64,000 nucleotides of DNA from VXYK01 sp965221585 (GTDB lineage Bacteria > Actinomycetota > Acidimicrobiia > Acidimicrobiales > Aldehydirespiratoraceae). The DNA is taken from the NCBI GenBank assembly GCA_965221585.1, contig OZ244898.1, forward strand, positions 1,488,001 through 1,552,000. The letters are read 5' to 3'. Below are positions 51,211 through 60,696 of this stretch, piece after piece; within the stretch, counting starts at the first letter, position 1; each line of letters opens with the position of its first letter. A program made the translations under genes and the position numbers. Below the pieces are notes generated by a model. It was not told the origin of the DNA. It ran no database searches and saw only the letters and a program-made list of their open reading frames with translations.

Positions 51211-53439
51211 ATGGTGAACGAACGAGACCCAAGCGCCGCGGACCGAGCGAGTCCGGCCGACCTGACCGGTGCCTTGCTCGAGCAGGAGGCGAAGCGTCTC
51301 GAGGCTCAGAAGGTCGAAACGGAAGTGAAGGTTCGTGCGGACTCCGACCTGCCAGGAGTCGGAGACGAACAGATGACTCTGCGGGAAGGTCTGGCGGCCG
51401 GTGGTAGCAGCACCGTCGCGGTCCTGGCGCTGCTCAATGCGCTTGACGAACTGGACCGCGAGGCAGCCACGCTGCTCGCTCCAGAGATTCAGGACACCCT
51501 GGGTGTGAGCGACCTCGTGATCGCGGTGATAACCGTTGGTGGACTGGCGCTGGTGGCGGCGGGAGGATTCTTGGCGGCTCGTCTAGCGGATCACTATCAC
51601 CGGCCCAGAATCGTGGGGTTTGCCACGATCGCCTGGTCGTCGATCGTGATCCTCACCGGTTTCGTAACCAACGCCCTGAGTTACTTCGTGGCTCGCTCCC
51701 TCACTGCCTTCGGCCGTTCCAACACCGCCACTGTGCAAAGCCCGATCCTGGCCGATGCCTACCCGATCGCCGCGCGTGCGCGGATCTTTGCAATAAACAA
51801 CGTCGTCGGAAGGGTCGGGGGTCTCATTGTTCCTCTTGGTGTGGGTGCGATGGTTGGTCTGATTGGCGGTGACGACTCTTGGCGTTGGGCGTTCTGGATC
51901 GGCGGCGTGCCGACCCTGGTGATGGGGATCGTGGTGTTGTTCATGAAGGATCCTCCACGTGGGCAGTTCGAACAGCGGTCGACCACAGGTGCGGTGATCG
52001 TTGAGAAGAATCCTCCGCCGATCTCCATTGCCGCGACCTGGCAGCGAATCAGCAAGATCCGCACTTTCAAGACCGCGTTGATGGGCTTCACTGCGCTCGG
52101 TTTCATGATCGTGAGTGTCCCGCTCTTCACGAACCTCTATCTCGATGAACGCTTCAACCTGACGCCATTCGAGCGGGCTCTGGTTACTTCTGTGCCAGGG
52201 TTCTTGGCCATTGCGGTCGTCCCGCTGGTCGCTCGACGTTTTGATCGTCTCTACAACCAGAGTCCGCCCAAGGCGCTGGCGCTGGTCGGCACCCTGTTCG
52301 TGCCGATCGCAGTGATGGTCCCGATTCACATGACGATGCCGAATCCAACCCTCTTTGCTTTGACTGGTGCGATAAGCGCGGTGTTGAGCGCCGCCATCTT
52401 TGCCATGGTCGGGCCTCTCTTTGCCTCGGTCAGTCCGTACCGAATTCGTTCACAGGCCTACGCCATCGCCATCGGGATCGTCTTCGGGGTCGGCGGGGTC
52501 GGTGGTGCCATCGTTGGTGGGTTGCTGTCGGATGCTTTCGGGCCTCGTTGGGCTGTGATCCTCGTGGCTGCCCCGGCCAACCTGGTCGCTGGACTGTTGC
52601 TGTTGAACGGCGCTCGCTTCATCCGCCATGACCTTTCTCTCATCGCCGAGGAGATCGAGGAGGACCAGGCGCAACACAATGAGCGCGTCCGAGACCCCGA
52701 GAATGTCCCCGCCTTGCAGGTCAACCACATCGACTTCTCCTATGGGTCTGTGCAGGTCCTGTTCGACGTCAGTTTCGATGTGGCCACCGGTGAGACCCTG
52801 GCGCTGTTGGGAACCAACGGTGCCGGGAAGTCCACGGTTCTTCGAGTCATCTCGGGACTCGCGGTTCCAAGCCGTGGCGTGGTGCGTCTCAACGGTCGGA
52901 CCGTCACCCTCACCGCTCCCGAGACTCGGGTGAAGCTCGGTATCCACCAACTGCCTGGCGGAAAGGCGCTCTTCGGACCGATGTCGGTGAGAGCCAATCT
53001 GGAGATGGCCACCTACATCTATGCCGACCGGGCGGAGGCCCAACGCCGGATTGATCGCTCGCTCGACCTGTTCCCACAACTCGGCAGTCGTCTCGATGAC
53101 ACCGCAGCGGACCTCTCGGGTGGCCAACAGCAGATGTTGGGCCTGGCCATGGTTCTGGTTCACGATCCTGAGATTCTGATCATCGACGAACTGTCTTTGG
53201 GACTTGCCCCGGTGGTTGTCGGTCAGCTGCTCGAAGTCATCGATCAACTCAAGAGCGCAGGCCAGACAATGATTATCGTCGAACAGTCCTTGAACGTCGC
53301 TGCGCAGGTGGCCGACCGAGTGTTGTTCATGGAGAAGGGGGAAGTCGTCTTCGAGGGTGCCGCCGCAGATCTGCTTGCACGGGACGATCTCGCCCGGGCG
53401 ATCTTCCTGCGCGACGGTCCAGCCGACAGGGTCTCATGA
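51211..53439 (+). CDS. MFS-type membrane domain fused to a LivF-type ABC ATPase
   Basis: 742 aa from ATG 51211; in-frame ATG 51175 is also possible. Residues about 50-450 are a major-facilitator-like domain with about 12 hydrophobic segments, including GGLALVAAGGFLAARLADHY (the loop-2 region), FGRSNTATVQSPILADAYP and VVGRVGGLIVPLGVGAM. Residues about 495-742 are a LivF-type ATPase: LLGTNGAGKST (about residue 534), LSGGQQQMLGLAMVL and ILIIDELSLGLAP. Secondary-carrier and ATP-driven parts are normally separate proteins. It overlaps the next gene (ATGA), which encodes the rest of a branched-chain-type ABC importer. Confidence 0.92.
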   Translation: MVNERDPSAADRASPADLTGALLEQEAKRLEAQKVETEVKVRADSDLPGVGDEQMTLREGLAAGGSSTVAVLALLNALDELDREAATLLAPEIQDTLGVSDLVIAVITVGGLALVAAGGFLAARLADHYHRPRIVGFATIAWSSIVILTGFVTNALSYFVARSLTAFGRSNTATVQSPILADAYPIAARARIFAINNVVGRVGGLIVPLGVGAMVGLIGGDDSWRWAFWIGGVPTLVMGIVVLFMKDPPRGQFEQRSTTGAVIVEKNPPPISIAATWQRISKIRTFKTALMGFTALGFMIVSVPLFTNLYLDERFNLTPFERALVTSVPGFLAIAVVPLVARRFDRLYNQSPPKALALVGTLFVPIAVMVPIHMTMPNPTLFALTGAISAVLSAAIFAMVGPLFASVSPYRIRSQAYAIAIGIVFGVGGVGGAIVGGLLSDAFGPRWAVILVAAPANLVAGLLLLNGARFIRHDLSLIAEEIEEDQAQHNERVRDPENVPALQVNHIDFSYGSVQVLFDVSFDVATGETLALLGTNGAGKSTVLRVISGLAVPSRGVVRLNGRTVTLTAPETRVKLGIHQLPGGKALFGPMSVRANLEMATYIYADRAEAQRRIDRSLDLFPQLGSRLDDTAADLSGGQQQMLGLAMVLVHDPEILIIDELSLGLAPVVVGQLLEVIDQLKSAGQTMIIVEQSLNVAAQVADRVLFMEKGEVVFEGAAADLLARDDLARAIFLRDGPADRVS

Positions 53440-56354
53440 AACCCGGGCTCCTGGCGCGTGGCCAGAGCTTGCAAATTTGCGGTGTTGTCGTCGCCGTCGC
53501 TCTGTTCATGCTGTTGGACACGCCGCGCCAGATCGTCTTCATCGGTCTCGTCGACGGCCTTTCGATCGGTTTGCTGGCTCTCGGCGTGGTGTTGATCTAC
53601 CGGACGAGCCGTGTGATCAACTTCGCGGTCGGCAGCATCGGGACGCTCTCGGCGTCGGTTCTGGCCCTCACCGTCATCAACTACGGCTGGAACTTCTGGG
53701 CCGGGCTCGCGGCGGCCGTGGTGGTGGGTGCCGGGTTCGCAGGCCTGATGGAATTGACGGTGATCACCCGCCTGTTCAATGCGCCCCGCGTCGTCCTTCT
53801 CGTTGCGACAATCGGCATTGCACAGATTGCGGAACTGTTGCAGGCGGTGCTCCCGAACCTGAACGCCATGCTGGGTGACCGTTTTCCGCTTGCTTTCGAT
53901 CAGAAATGGGAGCTGCAGGGCATCAGGGTCACCAGCGCTGAGCTCGTCGTGTTGGTGGCGGTGCCGTCGATTGCCATCGCCCTCACCGCCGTGTTGACGC
54001 GAACCCGCTTCGGGAAATCGGTGCAGGCCTCCGCGGCCAACCCCGACAAGGCACGGCTCTCGGGGATCAACCCGAAGATCGTCTCCACATTCGTGTGGAC
54101 TCTTGCAGGGTTCTTGGCGGCCCTGAGCAGCACCATGCTCGCGGGCACGCAGGGTGCTCTGGTCGGGTTGGACGCACTCGGTCCCAGCACGCTCACCCGG
54201 GTGCTGGCCGCAGCGCTCATCGGGTCGATGGTGTCGTTTCCCCGCGCCCTTGCCGGGGGCGTCGGAATAGGGGTCGTGCTCGCACTCATCCGTTTCAACT
54301 ATCCGGCTGAGGCCGGGCGGGTAGATGCTCTGGTTTTCTTGGCGGTCGTAGCTTCGGTGTGGCTGATCAGCCGCCGCGACGCCAACACCGAGGAGGAGTC
54401 CTTCTCGCTCGCCCCCAAGGTTCGACCCATTCCCGAGCGGTTGCGGAGCCGCTGGTGGATCAAGCACCTCGGGGCCCTGAGCGCAGTGTGTGGAGTTGTG
54501 TTGGCAATCGCCCTGCCGATCCTCATCACTTTGCCGTCGCGTCAGTTTCTGTGGAGCCGGATGCTCCTGTTGGCGCTGCTCGGGCTTTCTCTGGTGGTGT
54601 TGACCGGTTGGGCAGGGCAGCTTTCGCTCGGACAGGGGGCTTTCGCCGGCATCGGCGCGTTGGGCACCGCGGCGCTGGTCAGGGGTCAGGACCTCGGAGT
54701 CGGGATCGGTCCCGTGTCGTACGACCTTCGTTTGCCCGAGATCCCCTTCGCTTTGGCGCTGTTGGTGATGGCCGCGGTCTGCGGGGTGGTCGCGTTGATT
54801 GTGGGGGTCGGCGCTCTGCGTGTGAAGGGGCTGATGTTGGCGGTTGTGACCCTCGCCTTCGCACTTGCCGCCCAACAGTTCCTGTGGCGCACGAATTTCT
54901 TCTCGGGAGGTCACGGGTCGAGTGTGCCGCTCCCCCGTGCTTCGGCCGGATTCATGGACCTCACTTCGCAACGCAACTACTACTACTTCTCCTTGTTGCT
55001 GTTGTTGCTTGCGGCGGTCTTTGTCACCCGGCTTCGCCGTTCGGGTATAGGTCGGGGCATCATCGCGGTTCGTGACAATCCCGACAGCGCCGCGGCCTTA
55101 ACGCTGCATCCGACTCGCACCAAGCTGATCAGCTTCGCGGTCGCCGGCACCTTGGCAGGGATTGCAGGGAGCGCTCTGGGTGGCCTCTTCGTGACGATCC
55201 AGTTCGCTGACCTGTTTTCGGTCGAAGCTTCCTTCGAGGCTGTCTCGATCGCCGTAATCGGTGGGGTCGGGTCGGTGGCGGGGCCAATCCTCGGTGCCCT
55301 CTGGGTGATCGGGCTTCCTGCTCTCTGGCCGGACAACACGGTTGTGCCCCTGCTCACCTCAAGTGTTGGTTTGTTGTTGCTGTTGATGTACATACCCGGT
55401 GGTCTTGTGCAGATCGCCCTGCTGGCCCGCGACTCGCTGCTGCGATGGACCGACAAACGGCTGGCACCACAGGCAACTCCCAAAGGATCCGGCCCCCTGC
55501 CCCGGCGACCCGCAGCGCAGCGGCCGGACTTGGAGCTCAACGAAGACCGCACCGTGCTCAGCACTCAGGAACTCAGCGTCAGTTTCGGATCTCGCGTTGT
55601 GGTTGACGCAGTCTGTTTCACGGCATATCCGAACGAAACCGTCGGCCTCATCGGCACCAACGGCGCCGGCAAGACAACTCTGCTCAACGCGATCGGAGGC
55701 TTCGTTCCGGCTGAGGGACAGGTCCACCTGTTGGGCAACGACATTTCGGGACTCACTCCGGCCAGACGAGCCCGCCTGGGGCTGGGACGCACATTCCAAG
55801 CTGCGACGCTGTTTCCTGATCTGACGGTGCGGGAGACGGTACAGATTGCAACCGAGTCCCATCACCGTACGGAACTCTGGTCCACCGCCTTGTTGTTGCC
55901 TCGGGGGTTCGCTGTTGATCGACGACAGCGAATCCTTGCCGACGAGGTACTCGACTTCGTCGGCCTCGGAGGCTACGCCGACCATTTCATCTCTGATCTC
56001 TCGACCGGCACGAGAAGAATCGTTGAACTCGCCGCGCTGATCGCGCTGGACAACCGTGTTCTGTGCCTCGATGAGCCAACCGCGGGGATCGCTCAACGCG
56101 AGGCTGAGGCGTTCGGGCCGCTGATTGAGCGAATCAGCAGCGAGCTTGACGCTACTGTCGTGATTATCGAACACGACATTGGTCTTCTCATGGCGATATC
56201 GGACAGAATCTACTGCCTCGAGGCGGGCGTTATCATCGCGCAGGGTTCTCCAGATGAGATCAGGGGCGACCCTCGGGTCGTCGCCAGCTACCTCGGAACC
56301 GATGAGCGGGCCATCCGCCGAAGTGAGTCACACGAAAGGACCCGAGACCTGTGA
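53436..56354 (+). CDS. LivH-LivM-LivG fusion: two permease domains plus ATPase
   Basis: 972 aa. Residues about 25-310 are LivH-like (GLSIGLLALGVVLIYRTSRV). About 360-660 are LivM-like (GWAGQLSLGQGAFAGIGALG and GGVGSVAGPILGALWV). About 710-960 are a LivG-type ATPase with Walker A LIGTNGAGKTT (about residue 737), a degenerate signature LSTGTRR and Walker B VLCLDEPTAGI. Three importer subunits are in one chain; the LivF partner is in the preceding gene. The usual substrates are branched-chain or other amino acids, urea or short amides. It overlaps the binding-protein gene (GTGA). Confidence 0.94.
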   Translation: MKPGLLARGQSLQICGVVVAVALFMLLDTPRQIVFIGLVDGLSIGLLALGVVLIYRTSRVINFAVGSIGTLSASVLALTVINYGWNFWAGLAAAVVVGAGFAGLMELTVITRLFNAPRVVLLVATIGIAQIAELLQAVLPNLNAMLGDRFPLAFDQKWELQGIRVTSAELVVLVAVPSIAIALTAVLTRTRFGKSVQASAANPDKARLSGINPKIVSTFVWTLAGFLAALSSTMLAGTQGALVGLDALGPSTLTRVLAAALIGSMVSFPRALAGGVGIGVVLALIRFNYPAEAGRVDALVFLAVVASVWLISRRDANTEEESFSLAPKVRPIPERLRSRWWIKHLGALSAVCGVVLAIALPILITLPSRQFLWSRMLLLALLGLSLVVLTGWAGQLSLGQGAFAGIGALGTAALVRGQDLGVGIGPVSYDLRLPEIPFALALLVMAAVCGVVALIVGVGALRVKGLMLAVVTLAFALAAQQFLWRTNFFSGGHGSSVPLPRASAGFMDLTSQRNYYYFSLLLLLLAAVFVTRLRRSGIGRGIIAVRDNPDSAAALTLHPTRTKLISFAVAGTLAGIAGSALGGLFVTIQFADLFSVEASFEAVSIAVIGGVGSVAGPILGALWVIGLPALWPDNTVVPLLTSSVGLLLLLMYIPGGLVQIALLARDSLLRWTDKRLAPQATPKGSGPLPRRPAAQRPDLELNEDRTVLSTQELSVSFGSRVVVDAVCFTAYPNETVGLIGTNGAGKTTLLNAIGGFVPAEGQVHLLGNDISGLTPARRARLGLGRTFQAATLFPDLTVRETVQIATESHHRTELWSTALLLPRGFAVDRRQRILADEVLDFVGLGGYADHFISDLSTGTRRIVELAALIALDNRVLCLDEPTAGIAQREAEAFGPLIERISSELDATVVIIEHDIGLLMAISDRIYCLEAGVIIAQGSPDEIRGDPRVVASYLGTDERAIRRSESHERTRDL

Positions 56355-57817
56355 GCCAACCGGCCGCACCTGTCTCTCCACGGGCAGGCAACAAGCTTGG
56401 CCGAGTGAATCGTGTCGCGTTTCTGCTCGCCGTGCTGGCGCTGCTCGTCGCGGCCTGCTCGTCAACAGACGACTCTGACGATGCTGAACCGGAAGCGCCG
56501 GATTCGCCTACGAACACCGAAGAGGCGTCTGAGTCTCCGGGCGCGGAGTCCGACCCGGTCACCCGGACCGACGAGGACTCCGACCCCAGCGACAAAACGG
56601 CAGACGACACGGATGTCGAAGTCGCTGATGAAGTTGTCGAACTTGGTCGCGGTGTCACCGACGACACCATCGCCATCGCGTTCACCTACCTCGACCTCGA
56701 CGATCTACGCGAGCAGGGTGTCATCGACCTGAATCACGGACCGCGGGGCGAGCACATCCAAGTACTGGTCGACGATCTCAATGCCAACGGCGGGATCCAT
56801 GGTCGACAGATCGAATTGATCACCGCCGAATACACGCCACTCGACCAGAGTGCCCATCAGAGGATTTGCCTGGAACTTACCGAGGACCATGAAGTGTTCG
56901 CGGTGCTGGGCTCAGTCCGCGGCGACAACGTGCTGTGCTACACCGAGCAACACGACATGATCGCGATCCTCGGCCAGAACATGACCCAGGAGCGCCTCGA
57001 CCGTTCCACCGCTCCTTTCGCGACCGCAACTGCAAGCGAGGAAAGGAGCATCAGGGCCTTCGTCGACTCGCTGGTCGAAGCCGGTCTGTTCGAGGGGCTG
57101 AAACTTGCCGTGCATTCGACCGATGCCAGCCCGGTCGCCCGCGACATCGCTCTTCCTGCACTGCAGCACGCAGGCGTCGAGGTGGCCTTTGAGTCCTTCA
57201 TCGAAGGCGACGGAACGCTCGGGGGAGCCGCTGACGCGGTTGCGGTCAACGTTGAGAATATGCGCAGCCGCAACATCGACGCGGTGCTCATCATCGGCGA
57301 CGCGGTCCTGGCTACGAACACCTTCATCGGAGAGGACTTCTTGCCGACCATGTTCTTTGCGAACATGGGGAATGCGCAGGCGGTGACCCTGCGAGCCGAC
57401 GTGACGGTCTTTCCCGCGCTGTACACGTTCGGAGGCTTCACCGCGGTCGCCCGTTTCGAAGAACCGACGTTTCAGCGCGAATGCGCCTCGGTCTGGAACG
57501 CGGCGCGGCCCGACGACCCCGTCATCTATCCCAACGACGTCGCCGATCGCGAGCCCAACCATGTGGTCGGGCTCACCATCGCCTGCCAGACGCTCAAGAT
57601 CTTCCGGTTGGCGGCGCAGGCGGCCGGACCCAATCTCAACAACGACACCTTTCAAGCAGCGCTCGACGGCATCGGCGAATTCTCCATGCCCGGCCTCGGT
57701 CCCGCGTCTCTGGGCCAAGGCAAGTATGACGCTCAAGACGACCTCCGTCTCTGGGTCTACGACCCCGACGTTGCGGTGAGCGACAGCGGTTTCACCCCGG
57801 TCAAGTGGCGTTCGTGA
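56351..57817 (+). CDS. Branched-chain-amino-acid-type substrate-binding lipoprotein
   Basis: 488 aa from GTG 56351. A 16-residue leader precedes the hydrophobic signal and the lipobox LLVAAC, then an acidic Ser/Asp/Glu linker of about 65 residues. The periplasmic-binding domain (type I, LivK/AmiC-like) includes NANGGIHGRQIELI and the late TIACQTLKIFRLAAQAAG. It supplies ligand to the fused LivH-LivM-LivG and MFS-LivF proteins encoded just upstream. The ligand is not evident. Confidence 0.9.
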   Translation: MSQPAAPVSPRAGNKLGRVNRVAFLLAVLALLVAACSSTDDSDDAEPEAPDSPTNTEEASESPGAESDPVTRTDEDSDPSDKTADDTDVEVADEVVELGRGVTDDTIAIAFTYLDLDDLREQGVIDLNHGPRGEHIQVLVDDLNANGGIHGRQIELITAEYTPLDQSAHQRICLELTEDHEVFAVLGSVRGDNVLCYTEQHDMIAILGQNMTQERLDRSTAPFATATASEERSIRAFVDSLVEAGLFEGLKLAVHSTDASPVARDIALPALQHAGVEVAFESFIEGDGTLGGAADAVAVNVENMRSRNIDAVLIIGDAVLATNTFIGEDFLPTMFFANMGNAQAVTLRADVTVFPALYTFGGFTAVARFEEPTFQRECASVWNAARPDDPVIYPNDVADREPNHVVGLTIACQTLKIFRLAAQAAGPNLNNDTFQAALDGIGEFSMPGLGPASLGQGKYDAQDDLRLWVYDPDVAVSDSGFTPVKWRS

Positions 57818-57855
57818 TGAAGGACGGAAAGGTCTACAAGCGCCGCTGAAGTTGC

Positions 57856-58623
57856 TCAGGGCGCGATCTGTTGGCTGAAGAGAAGGCCATGGGCAGAGAG
57901 TTCGTCGTTGACACCCGCAAGACGGAGCAAGTGCCAGAACAGCGCAATGTTGCTCGACACGACGGGAACACCGACCTCGTTCTCGATCGCCCGGACCGTG
58001 TTCAACACACGCAGACTCGTGCAGGACACGAAGACCCCGTCGCAGTCCGCGTTGACCACTGAGCGGATTCCCTTTGCGATCGAGTCCTCGCTTATGCGCG
58101 CCACAACAGAATCGCTGGGCTCCAGGAACGAGCCGAGCGCGCCGACCTCGATCCCCGCGGCCGCGAATTGCTCCGCGACCGGCGCGGTGACATCGGCTGT
58201 ATAAGGCGTGACGACAGCTATACGGCTGGCATTCAACGCGTGGAAGGCCGCGACCGCTGCCGAGATCGGGGTCGTGCAGGCCACACCGGGATGGATCGCA
58301 CCGATCGCAGCGGTGACCTCTTCCACGCCGATTAGCGTTGCCGCCGAGGTGCAGCCATAGCCAATGGCATCGAATCCGAATTCCGCCGGCAGCAACCCGG
58401 CGGCGACCGGCAACCTCTGCGCCATGTCGGTCAAGGTCTCGGGCGTCACCTCCGTGTCGTTGGGGATGCGCGAGTGATAGAAACCGACGCCGTCAATGTT
58501 GAGCATCCTTGCTTCGGCCTCTATCGTCCGATCGCTCTGCAAGACGATCAGGCCGATCCTTGCACGCGCACCGCAGCCCTCATCGGTCTCGAACGACAGC
58601 GGCACCAGATCAGGCACGGTCAC
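57856..58623 (-). CDS. Asp/Glu racemase superfamily protein (maleate isomerase / arylmalonate decarboxylase-like)
   Basis: 255 aa from GTG 58623, which overlaps the dioxygenase stop by 4 bp. Both catalytic cysteines are present: GYGCTSAATLIG (about residue 90) and FVSCTSLRVLNT (about residue 195). The pair defines maleate cis-trans isomerase, arylmalonate decarboxylase and the EutA proteins of ectoine utilisation. It is the last gene of a three-gene minus-strand operon with a PhyH dioxygenase and an M24 hydrolase. The exact reaction (isomerisation, racemisation or decarboxylation) cannot be read from sequence. Confidence 0.87.
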   Translation of the reverse strand: MTVPDLVPLSFETDEGCGARARIGLIVLQSDRTIEAEARMLNIDGVGFYHSRIPNDTEVTPETLTDMAQRLPVAAGLLPAEFGFDAIGYGCTSAATLIGVEEVTAAIGAIHPGVACTTPISAAVAAFHALNASRIAVVTPYTADVTAPVAEQFAAAGIEVGALGSFLEPSDSVVARISEDSIAKGIRSVVNADCDGVFVSCTSLRVLNTVRAIENEVGVPVVSSNIALFWHLLRLAGVNDELSAHGLLFSQQIAP

Positions 58624-59501
58624 AGCGCTGTTCCGGCCGCCTTGGCTTGCTGGGAGAAGAACGACGCGCCGGTGGGGACCTCTGGGTACTCCATCTCGTA
58701 GGCGGAGCAACGGACGCGGTTGGTGCGCCTGCCGCGTACCACCTCCCCCTCATGGATGCTTGGCAGGTGATTGACCTGCAGGGGCTTGGAGTCCTCGGCC
58801 CGGTATTCGCAGATGAACAGAGTGCGGGGCGCCTCTGAGGTGTTGGCGGCAGAGCCGTGGAGCAACCGGGTATGCATCAGACATGCCGAGCCTTCGGGAC
58901 CATGGACCGCTACTGCATCGCCGAGGTGTGCGGCCTCCACTTCGGCGCTTACCGTTCCGGTGAAGATCCCGTCGTGCCAATGGTCGAAGAGTTCGGTTCG
59001 GTGGCTGCCAGGCACGACCGTCAACGGCCCGTTCTCCATGGTGACATCGTCACAGAAGAACAGCACCGCGATGAGGTCCTCGTTGGTGTGGGGCTGGAAC
59101 ATGAAGTCCTGGTGGTATTTGACTTCGGTGGCCGAGCCGGGATGTTTGGCGTTGATCTTCGAGTTGTTGTACTCGATGTTGGGGCCGATGAGTTGGGTGA
59201 CCGCGTCGAGGGCGCGGTTGTTGCGCATGACCTCCAGGTAGGCATCCGAGACATCGACCGGCGATGCGACCCTGCGCAGAGCCGGCCGTCGCGCACTGTG
59301 GTCGACCTCGAGGTCGAAGCGAGCGCGTTCAGCGGGCGTGTCACCGTACGGTTCGGTGTGCTGACGGCTCTCTTCTACCCAAGCCTCGAAGTCCTGTCGG
59401 ATTGCCGCAAGCTGTTGCGGTGTCAGAGCGTTCTCGACAAAGACGTAGCCGTTGTCCCAGTAGAACTCGATTTCGTCGGGTGTAAGGACTTCGGTGGGCA
59501 T
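58620..59501 (-). CDS. Phytanoyl-CoA dioxygenase (PhyH) family protein
   Basis: 293 aa. Iron ligands are in VKYHQDFMFQPH (HxD, about residue 127) and LLHGSAANTSEAPR (distal His, then the 2-oxoglutarate-binding Arg). The VPGSHRTELFDHW segment is typical of the group, which includes ectoine hydroxylase EctD. It hydroxylates a small substrate using Fe(II), O2 and 2-oxoglutarate. Its start overlaps the M24 stop (TGATG) and its stop overlaps the racemase start, so the three are translated together. Confidence 0.92.
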   Translation of the reverse strand: MPTEVLTPDEIEFYWDNGYVFVENALTPQQLAAIRQDFEAWVEESRQHTEPYGDTPAERARFDLEVDHSARRPALRRVASPVDVSDAYLEVMRNNRALDAVTQLIGPNIEYNNSKINAKHPGSATEVKYHQDFMFQPHTNEDLIAVLFFCDDVTMENGPLTVVPGSHRTELFDHWHDGIFTGTVSAEVEAAHLGDAVAVHGPEGSACLMHTRLLHGSAANTSEAPRTLFICEYRAEDSKPLQVNHLPSIHEGEVVRGRRTNRVRCSAYEMEYPEVPTGASFFSQQAKAAGTAL

Positions 59502-60652
59502 CAGATGATCGGTAGTTCTGGGCCAGCACGGCGGCTGAGCAGTTCGGGTCCTGTTGAGCGTACGACAACGTTCTCCTCGTGCACCATGGCCTTGCCGGGT
59601 TCCCAGCTCAGCGCCGGTTCGAGGGTCAGCACCATGTTCTGTTCAAGCACCGTGCCGTCATCCGCAGTGTTGGAGGGCCATTCGGTCACCTGCATGCCGA
59701 GTCCGTGGCCCATGCGGCCGATGTCGCTGCCCATCGACCCGTTCGCCTTCAACACCTCGTTCATAGCCGCAAAAACATCGGACGTAGTGGCACCGGGCCG
59801 CACCGCTTCAAGACCTGCCTCAGTGGCCTCCCACACCGCACGGTAGGCATCGCGTGCCCCGACGCTGGCCCTGCTGAAGGCGAAGTTGCGGTCGAAGTCG
59901 CTGAAATAGCCGTCGTATGTGGAGCCAGTGTCGAATATGAGCATGTCTCCGGCTTCGATGCGGCGATCTGTTGGTTGTCGGATGATGTCGTCGATGCCGT
60001 CCGGTCCAGTGGCACCGACCAGGTACCGGACATCGTCTGCGCCTTGACTCAGGATCTCAGCACGAAACGCGGCGAACGCCTGCCGCTCGGTCATGCCGAC
60101 CGTCAGCAGTTCGGGCAGTTCGTCGAAGGCATCGGACACAACCTCACAGATGTGGCGGTGCTTGGCGATCTCGCGCTCACTCTTGACCATGCGCAGGCTG
60201 CGAATGATGTCGGTCGCGTCGACGAAATCGCCCAACATCGAACGTAGGCGGTCGAGGTCGCGCAACGGCATCCGCACATGGGTCTCGGGTCCCATCGGCA
60301 GACCGACTCTGCCGCCGGCTGCGACCTCCCGAACGCACTCCACCAACAGTGAGACACCGTCGTCTTCGGGACAGGGCGAGGACCAGCAACGGACATCGTC
60401 GATCCATGTCTGAGTCATGGTGGCCTCGCCGATTCGGGGAATGACCGCGATCGGCTTGCCTGTGGCACCTATGACCGTGAACCAGGGTCGCGTCGGGCTC
60501 TGCCAGAAGGGCGTGTGAAAGCCCGTGAAGTAACGGACCTCGGGTTCGGTGCACAGCAGGAGCGCGGCGATCTCCCGCTCGGCCATCTGTGCTTGACAGC
60601 GCCGGGTTCTCTCAGAGAATTCGTCGGCTGGGAAGCCTCGGTCGGGGCTCAA
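59501..60652 (-). CDS. M24-family metallohydrolase (Xaa-Pro / ectoine hydrolase-like)
   Basis: 383 aa: an N-terminal creatinase-like domain (to about residue 150), then the pita-bread domain with all five metal ligands: Asp in IFDTGS and in DFDRNF, His in GRMGHGLGMQ, Glu in LTLEPAL and Glu in MVHEENVVV. The family splits Xaa-Pro peptides, creatine, or, for DoeA/EutD, ectoine. The neighbouring PhyH and EutA-like genes favour a non-peptide role such as a cyclic amidine or N-acyl amino acid. It is first in the operon and is divergent, 44 bp from the aminotransferase start. Confidence 0.9.
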   Translation of the reverse strand: MSPDRGFPADEFSERTRRCQAQMAEREIAALLLCTEPEVRYFTGFHTPFWQSPTRPWFTVIGATGKPIAVIPRIGEATMTQTWIDDVRCWSSPCPEDDGVSLLVECVREVAAGGRVGLPMGPETHVRMPLRDLDRLRSMLGDFVDATDIIRSLRMVKSEREIAKHRHICEVVSDAFDELPELLTVGMTERQAFAAFRAEILSQGADDVRYLVGATGPDGIDDIIRQPTDRRIEAGDMLIFDTGSTYDGYFSDFDRNFAFSRASVGARDAYRAVWEATEAGLEAVRPGATTSDVFAAMNEVLKANGSMGSDIGRMGHGLGMQVTEWPSNTADDGTVLEQNMVLTLEPALSWEPGKAMVHEENVVVRSTGPELLSRRAGPELPII

Positions 60653-60696
60653 CAGTTACCTCTTGTGGCCAGCAGATGTGACTGTAGCCTGAGCCG

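Noticed and set aside
53244..54971. Long minus-strand open frame (575 codons)
   Set aside because: It is antisense to the LivH-M-G fusion, has low-complexity Arg/Gln/His content and no recognisable domain; such frames arise from high-GC codon bias.
57817..57849. Ten-codon frame ATG...TGA (MKDGKVYKRR) after the binding-protein gene
   Set aside because: Too short to support as a gene; no ribosome site beyond the overlap. It could be the remnant of a longer C-terminus but I see no evidence.
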